64,000 bases of DNA from CAYHPY01 sp964358485 (GTDB lineage: Bacteria > Elusimicrobiota > Elusimicrobia > UBA1565 > UBA9628): the NCBI GenBank assembly GCA_964358485.1, contig CAYHPY010000008.1, forward strand, positions 1-64,000. Reading direction: 5' to 3'. A program made the translations under genes and the position numbers. The notes under the pieces are model-generated. The model made no database searches. It was not told the origin of the DNA and saw only the letters and a list, made by a program, of their open reading frames with translations. Positions 60,887 to 64,000 of this stretch are shown piece by piece. The stretch's first letter is position 1. The number at the start of each line of letters is the position of its first letter.

Positions 60887-62316
60887 TGGCCAAGAACCCC
60901 GCCCCCAAAGTCACCGTCTACATCCCCTGCCACAATTACGGACGCTACCTCAAGCGGGCGGTCGACAGCGTGTTCGCCCAGACCCTCAAGGACTGGGAGC
61001 TGATCATCATCGACGACGGCTCCACCGACGACACCGCCCGGGTGTTGGCCGGCTACCGCCATGACCCCCGCATCCGGATCATCAGCCAAAAGAAAAAAGG
61101 CTTGGCGGTCTCCAACAACATCGCCCTGCGGCTGGCCGGGGGCCGCTACGTCATGCGCCTGGACGCCGACGATTGGCTCGATGAAAACGCCCTGCTGGTC
61201 CTCTCCCATGTCCTGGACACCAAGCCCGAGATCGGCCTGGTCTATCCGGACTACACCTTGGTGGACGACGACGGGGAAATCCTGGAGATCGTCCGGCGCA
61301 AGAAGATCGGGGCGGAGGCGCGCCTGCTCGACCTTCCCGCCCACGGGGCCTGCACGATGATCCGCCGGGAATGCCTGCTGGAATTGGGAGGCTACACCGA
61401 GGCGTTCGCCTGCCAGGACGGCTACGACCTCTGGCTGAGGTTTCTCAAATCCTTCAAGCCCTACAACGTCAACGTTCCCCTGTTTTATTACCGCCAGCAC
61501 CCCGGGAGCCTGACCACCGACCAACGGAAAATCCTGGACACCCGCGCCGCCATCAAGCGCCGCTTCGTCCGGGAGCACCGCAACGGACACATCCCCAAGG
61601 TCCTGGCGATCATCCCCGTCGCCCGCCGCGCCAAGGGCCTGCCGGACTCGGCCTTCTCCGAGCTCGGGGGCCGCCCCCTGCTTTCCTACACCCTGGAGGC
61701 CGCCGCCGAGGCCCTGGGCGCGGGGGCCCTGGAGCGCGCGGTCGTCTGCTCGGAGGACCCCGCGGCCCTGGAATTCACCAAGCGTTGGCCGCGGTTGGGG
61801 CGCCTGGCCCGCCCCGATTCGCTTTCCTCCTCCAGCATCCTCGACACCGTCCGGCTGGTCCTCAAGGAGCTGAAAAAAAACCAGGGGTACGCCCCCGACG
61901 CGGTCATGCTGCTCTACGTCAGCGCGCCCTTGCGCCGGAGCGTGCACATCTCGATGGCGGTCGACACGATGGAAATTTTCGGCGTGGATTCCGTGGTCTC
62001 CGTCACCGAGGAACTCGCCCACTGCTACCACCACGGCGCCGACGGGTTGACCCCGCTGCGCAAGGCCCGGGACCTCCAAATCGAAAAGCGCTCGATCTAC
62101 AAGGAGAACGCCGCCATCCTTCTCGCCAAAACCCCGGCCCCGGGTGAAAAGGACTTCATCCGCGGCAAAATCGGCCACATCCTGATGCTTCCCGAGGAAA
62201 GCGTGCGGATCCGGACCCATTTCGAGTTCTGGCAGGCCGATAAAATCCTCTCGGAGTGGCGCCCGCGCTTCGCGCCCCCCGCCCCCGCCCGGGTCAAGGG
62301 CGCGGCCCGCGCATGA
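60886..62316 (+). CDS. Fusion of a GT2 glycosyltransferase and a NeuA-like cytidylyltransferase domain
   Basis: The 476-residue protein has a GT2 domain (about 8-230) with VYIPCHNYGRYLKRAVDSVF, IIDDGSTDDT, MRLDADDWLDENA and FACQDGYDLWLRFL. A domain (about 237-455) follows that resembles CMP-sugar synthetases (AIIPVARRAKGLPDSAF, GGRPLLSYTL, LLYVSAPLR, YKENAAILL). The second domain has lost the GSK and DTELD-type residues, so it may bind but not activate the sugar. The start overlaps the previous stop by 1 base. Such a fusion would bring the donor-recognition fold directly to the transferase. Confidence 0.8.
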   Translation: MAKNPAPKVTVYIPCHNYGRYLKRAVDSVFAQTLKDWELIIIDDGSTDDTARVLAGYRHDPRIRIISQKKKGLAVSNNIALRLAGGRYVMRLDADDWLDENALLVLSHVLDTKPEIGLVYPDYTLVDDDGEILEIVRRKKIGAEARLLDLPAHGACTMIRRECLLELGGYTEAFACQDGYDLWLRFLKSFKPYNVNVPLFYYRQHPGSLTTDQRKILDTRAAIKRRFVREHRNGHIPKVLAIIPVARRAKGLPDSAFSELGGRPLLSYTLEAAAEALGAGALERAVVCSEDPAALEFTKRWPRLGRLARPDSLSSSSILDTVRLVLKELKKNQGYAPDAVMLLYVSAPLRRSVHISMAVDTMEIFGVDSVVSVTEELAHCYHHGADGLTPLRKARDLQIEKRSIYKENAAILLAKTPAPGEKDFIRGKIGHILMLPEESVRIRTHFEFWQADKILSEWRPRFAPPAPARVKGAARA

Positions 62317-63065
62317 GCCGGACGATCGCCTTGCTCGTGGCCCGCCTGGGCTCCTCCCGCCTGCCCCGGAAAGCCCTTCTGCCCATGGCCGGGAAATCCA
62401 TGCTCGAGCGCCTTCTGGAGCGGACGCGCCGGGCGCGACTGATCGACGAGGTCGCCGTGGCGACCACGACCCTGCCCGAGGACGCCGAGCTCTCGACGTT
62501 CGCCGAGTCCCGCGGCATCCGCTGCTTCCGGGGCTCTCCCGACAACGTCAGCCTCCGGATGGCGCAGGCCGCCGAGGCCCTCGGAGCGGACACCGTCGTG
62601 GAACTGCTCGGAGACAACCCCCTCATCCACGCGGACCTCATCGACGCGGTGCTGTCCCTGCGCCGCGAGCGGGACTCCGACTACGCGGCGAGCGTCAGCG
62701 CCGAATACAAGCACCTCCACGAGGCGCGCCGCTTTCCGGTGGGCGTTCGGGTCCAGGCCTACAAGGCCTCGGCCGCCAAGCGCTGGGCGGAGTTTCCGGA
62801 ATATCTGACGCGCGACCTCGGGACCACCGCCTTCATGTTCATGAACTCCCGCCTCTTCCGGTGCGACTACCTCCAGGCCGAGGGACCCTGGGCGGCGGCC
62901 CACGCTCCCGACCAGAATTTCGCCGTCAACTACCGCCGCAATTTCGACCTGGTGGAGCGGATTTTCTCGGACCTCCTGCCGGGGGACGAGAATTTCGGCG
63001 TGCCCGCGGCCGTGGCGTGGGCCCGCGCGCATCCGGACTCCGCCGAGGGAATGGGAAACTCGTGA
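62313..63065 (+). CDS. SpsF-like cytidylyl/nucleotidyltransferase
   Basis: The 250-residue protein begins IALLVARLGSSRLPRKALLPMAGKSMLERLLERT, the SpsF/polysaccharide nucleotidyltransferase motif (spread over residues 5-38; key residues Arg, Ser-Ser-Arg-Leu-Pro-x-Lys). EVAVATTTLPEDAEL, CFRGSPDNV, LLGDNPLI and DQNFAVNYRRNFDLVE follow. It activates a sugar or other group as a nucleotide derivative. It is coupled by ATGA to the fusion gene and by GTGA to the next dehydrogenase. Confidence 0.85.
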   Translation: MSRTIALLVARLGSSRLPRKALLPMAGKSMLERLLERTRRARLIDEVAVATTTLPEDAELSTFAESRGIRCFRGSPDNVSLRMAQAAEALGADTVVELLGDNPLIHADLIDAVLSLRRERDSDYAASVSAEYKHLHEARRFPVGVRVQAYKASAAKRWAEFPEYLTRDLGTTAFMFMNSRLFRCDYLQAEGPWAAAHAPDQNFAVNYRRNFDLVERIFSDLLPGDENFGVPAAVAWARAHPDSAEGMGNS

Positions 63066-64000
63066 GCCGGAAAATCCCCCTGGTCTGCTCGGCCCCGCTT
63101 CACTTCCTCCCGGAGGTCAAAGCCGAGCTCCGCCGGGACTTTGCCCTGACCGAGGCCTTTCTGCGCCCCAAAGCCGAGCTCATCAAGGCCCTCCGCGGAG
63201 CCCGCGCGCTCATCACCGATCCGGGAGCCCCCTACCGCGTCGACCGCGCCGCGCTCGCGGGCGGCCCCGCCTTGGAAATCGTCGTCACGCCCTCCACCGG
63301 CTCCGACCACATCGACCGGGACTATTGCCGGGAGCGGAAAATCCGCGTCGTCTCCCTGCGGGGGCACGAACGCGTGATCCGGGAAATCCACGCCTCCGCG
63401 GAATTCAGCTTCGCCCTCCTTTTGGCCCTCATTCGAAGACTGCCCGCCGCCGCCCGGGCGGCCTCCCGCGGAATTTGGCGGGAGGCCGAGGACCGCTTCC
63501 GGGGAATCGAACTCTCCGGCCGGCGGGTCTCCCTGATCGGCTACGGGCGCATCGGCCGGAAGATGTCCCGTTACCTCAACGCCTTCGGGGCCCGGGTGAC
63601 GGCCTACGACCCGAAGGTCCGGGTCACGGACCCCTGGGCGGCGCAGGCCCCTTCCCTGCGCGAGGCCCTGCGGTCGGCGGAGATCGTCAGCGTCCACGTC
63701 CACCTGGACCCCGACACCGAGGGGATGTTCGGCCCGCGGCAATTCTCCTGGATGCCCAAGGGCTGTTGGTTTCTCAACACCTCCCGGGGCGGGCTCGTGG
63801 ACGAAGAGGCCCTCCTCGGGGCGCTTGGCTCGGGGCGCCTGGCCGGGGCCGCCGTCGACGTGATCCGCGGGGAGCAGGGCGACGGCCCCTCCCGCAGCCC
63901 GCTGGTGCGCCACAGCCGGAGCCATGACAACCTCATCGTCACCCCCCACATCGCGGGGCTGACCGTCGATTCCCAACGCAAGGCCGCGCGCTTCGCGGCG
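63062..64000 (+). CDS. D-isomer-specific 2-hydroxyacid dehydrogenase (copy 2, partial)
   Basis: From the GTG at 63062 the frame stays open to the window end (313 codons). It contains VVTPSTGSDHIDRD, EIHASAEFSFALLLAL, VSLIGYGRIGRKMSRYL, LNTSRGGLVDEEALL and PHIAGLTVDSQRKAARF, the Rossmann and Arg/Glu/His active-site regions of the 2-hydroxyacid dehydrogenase family. The C-terminal end is missing. It differs a good deal from copy 1 at 57150-58106, but both lie next to sugar nucleotidyltransferase genes. Confidence 0.87.
   Translation, partial: MSRKIPLVCSAPLHFLPEVKAELRRDFALTEAFLRPKAELIKALRGARALITDPGAPYRVDRAALAGGPALEIVVTPSTGSDHIDRDYCRERKIRVVSLRGHERVIREIHASAEFSFALLLALIRRLPAAARAASRGIWREAEDRFRGIELSGRRVSLIGYGRIGRKMSRYLNAFGARVTAYDPKVRVTDPWAAQAPSLREALRSAEIVSVHVHLDPDTEGMFGPRQFSWMPKGCWFLNTSRGGLVDEEALLGALGSGRLAGAAVDVIRGEQGDGPSRSPLVRHSRSHDNLIVTPHIAGLTVDSQRKAARFAA

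Overview
The window comes from a GC-rich bacterium with very tightly packed genes: most neighbours on the same strand overlap by 1-17 bases, typically as ATGA, GTGA, TTGA or TAATG. A KdsD-type arabinose-5-phosphate isomerase, nonulosonic (sialic-like) acid genes and many surface-sugar enzymes point to a Gram-negative type of envelope. The taxon cannot be fixed from the sequence. A deep-branching lineage such as Elusimicrobiota is a low-confidence guess. I found no rRNA, tRNA, CRISPR array, phage or insertion sequence, and no stretch over about 300 bases without a gene.

Region 1 (1-23.6 kb) is mostly core housekeeping. On the minus strand, hpt-ftsH-folP-glmM-pdxJ-glmS forms one coupled run, with a strong hairpin directly before glmS. 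A divergent hybrid histidine kinase follows. Next comes a translation and cell-cycle run on the plus strand: infC (apparent AUC start), rpmI, rplT, an intruding TylF-type methyltransferase, pheS, pheT, a small coiled-coil protein, zapA, rarA, xseA, xseB, an RluA-type pseudouridine synthase and a HAD phosphatase. A minus-strand group then holds an LIC12162-type surface-carbohydrate protein, a secreted protein made of seven 20-residue repeats, an EamA transporter, a folD relative that looks like the dehydrogenase-only Mtd1 type, a small membrane protein and a VOC protein. tlyA closes the region.

Region 2 (23.7-64 kb) is a surface-polysaccharide island of several operons. It contains cupin, NovU-type C-methyltransferase, sugar epimerase and Gfo/Idh genes (23.7-27.3 kb); glycosyltransferases and membrane proteins (27.3-33.6 kb); divergent kdsD and neuD-like genes; a radical SAM/asparaginase-like/Nudix operon; a minus-strand sugar operon (41.2-48.8 kb); a carbamoyltransferase-SxtJ-DUF5989 triad; two Gfo/Idh genes; and a nonulosonic-acid set (neuA, a 2-hydroxyacid dehydrogenase, neuB, neuC). 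A second LIC12162-type gene, a fused glycosyltransferase/cytidylyltransferase-like gene, an SpsF-like gene and another 2-hydroxyacid dehydrogenase end the window. Together they look able to make, activate and transfer one or more modified nonulosonic acids and branched or methylated sugars.

The most unusual item lies inside this island at 33.6-36.3 kb. A secreted-looking helical-repeat protein ends in a short cassette resembling a polymorphic-toxin tip. It is followed, with an ATGA overlap, by a HEAT-like presumed immunity gene, a tiny orphan reading frame and a second copy of the presumed immunity gene. This block reads as a toxin-immunity module, probably acquired separately from its surroundings.

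The regulatory style is also distinctive. Several -10 boxes sit only 5-11 bases before start codons (leaderless or nearly leaderless mRNAs), and two divergent gene pairs appear to share one palindromic -10 element.
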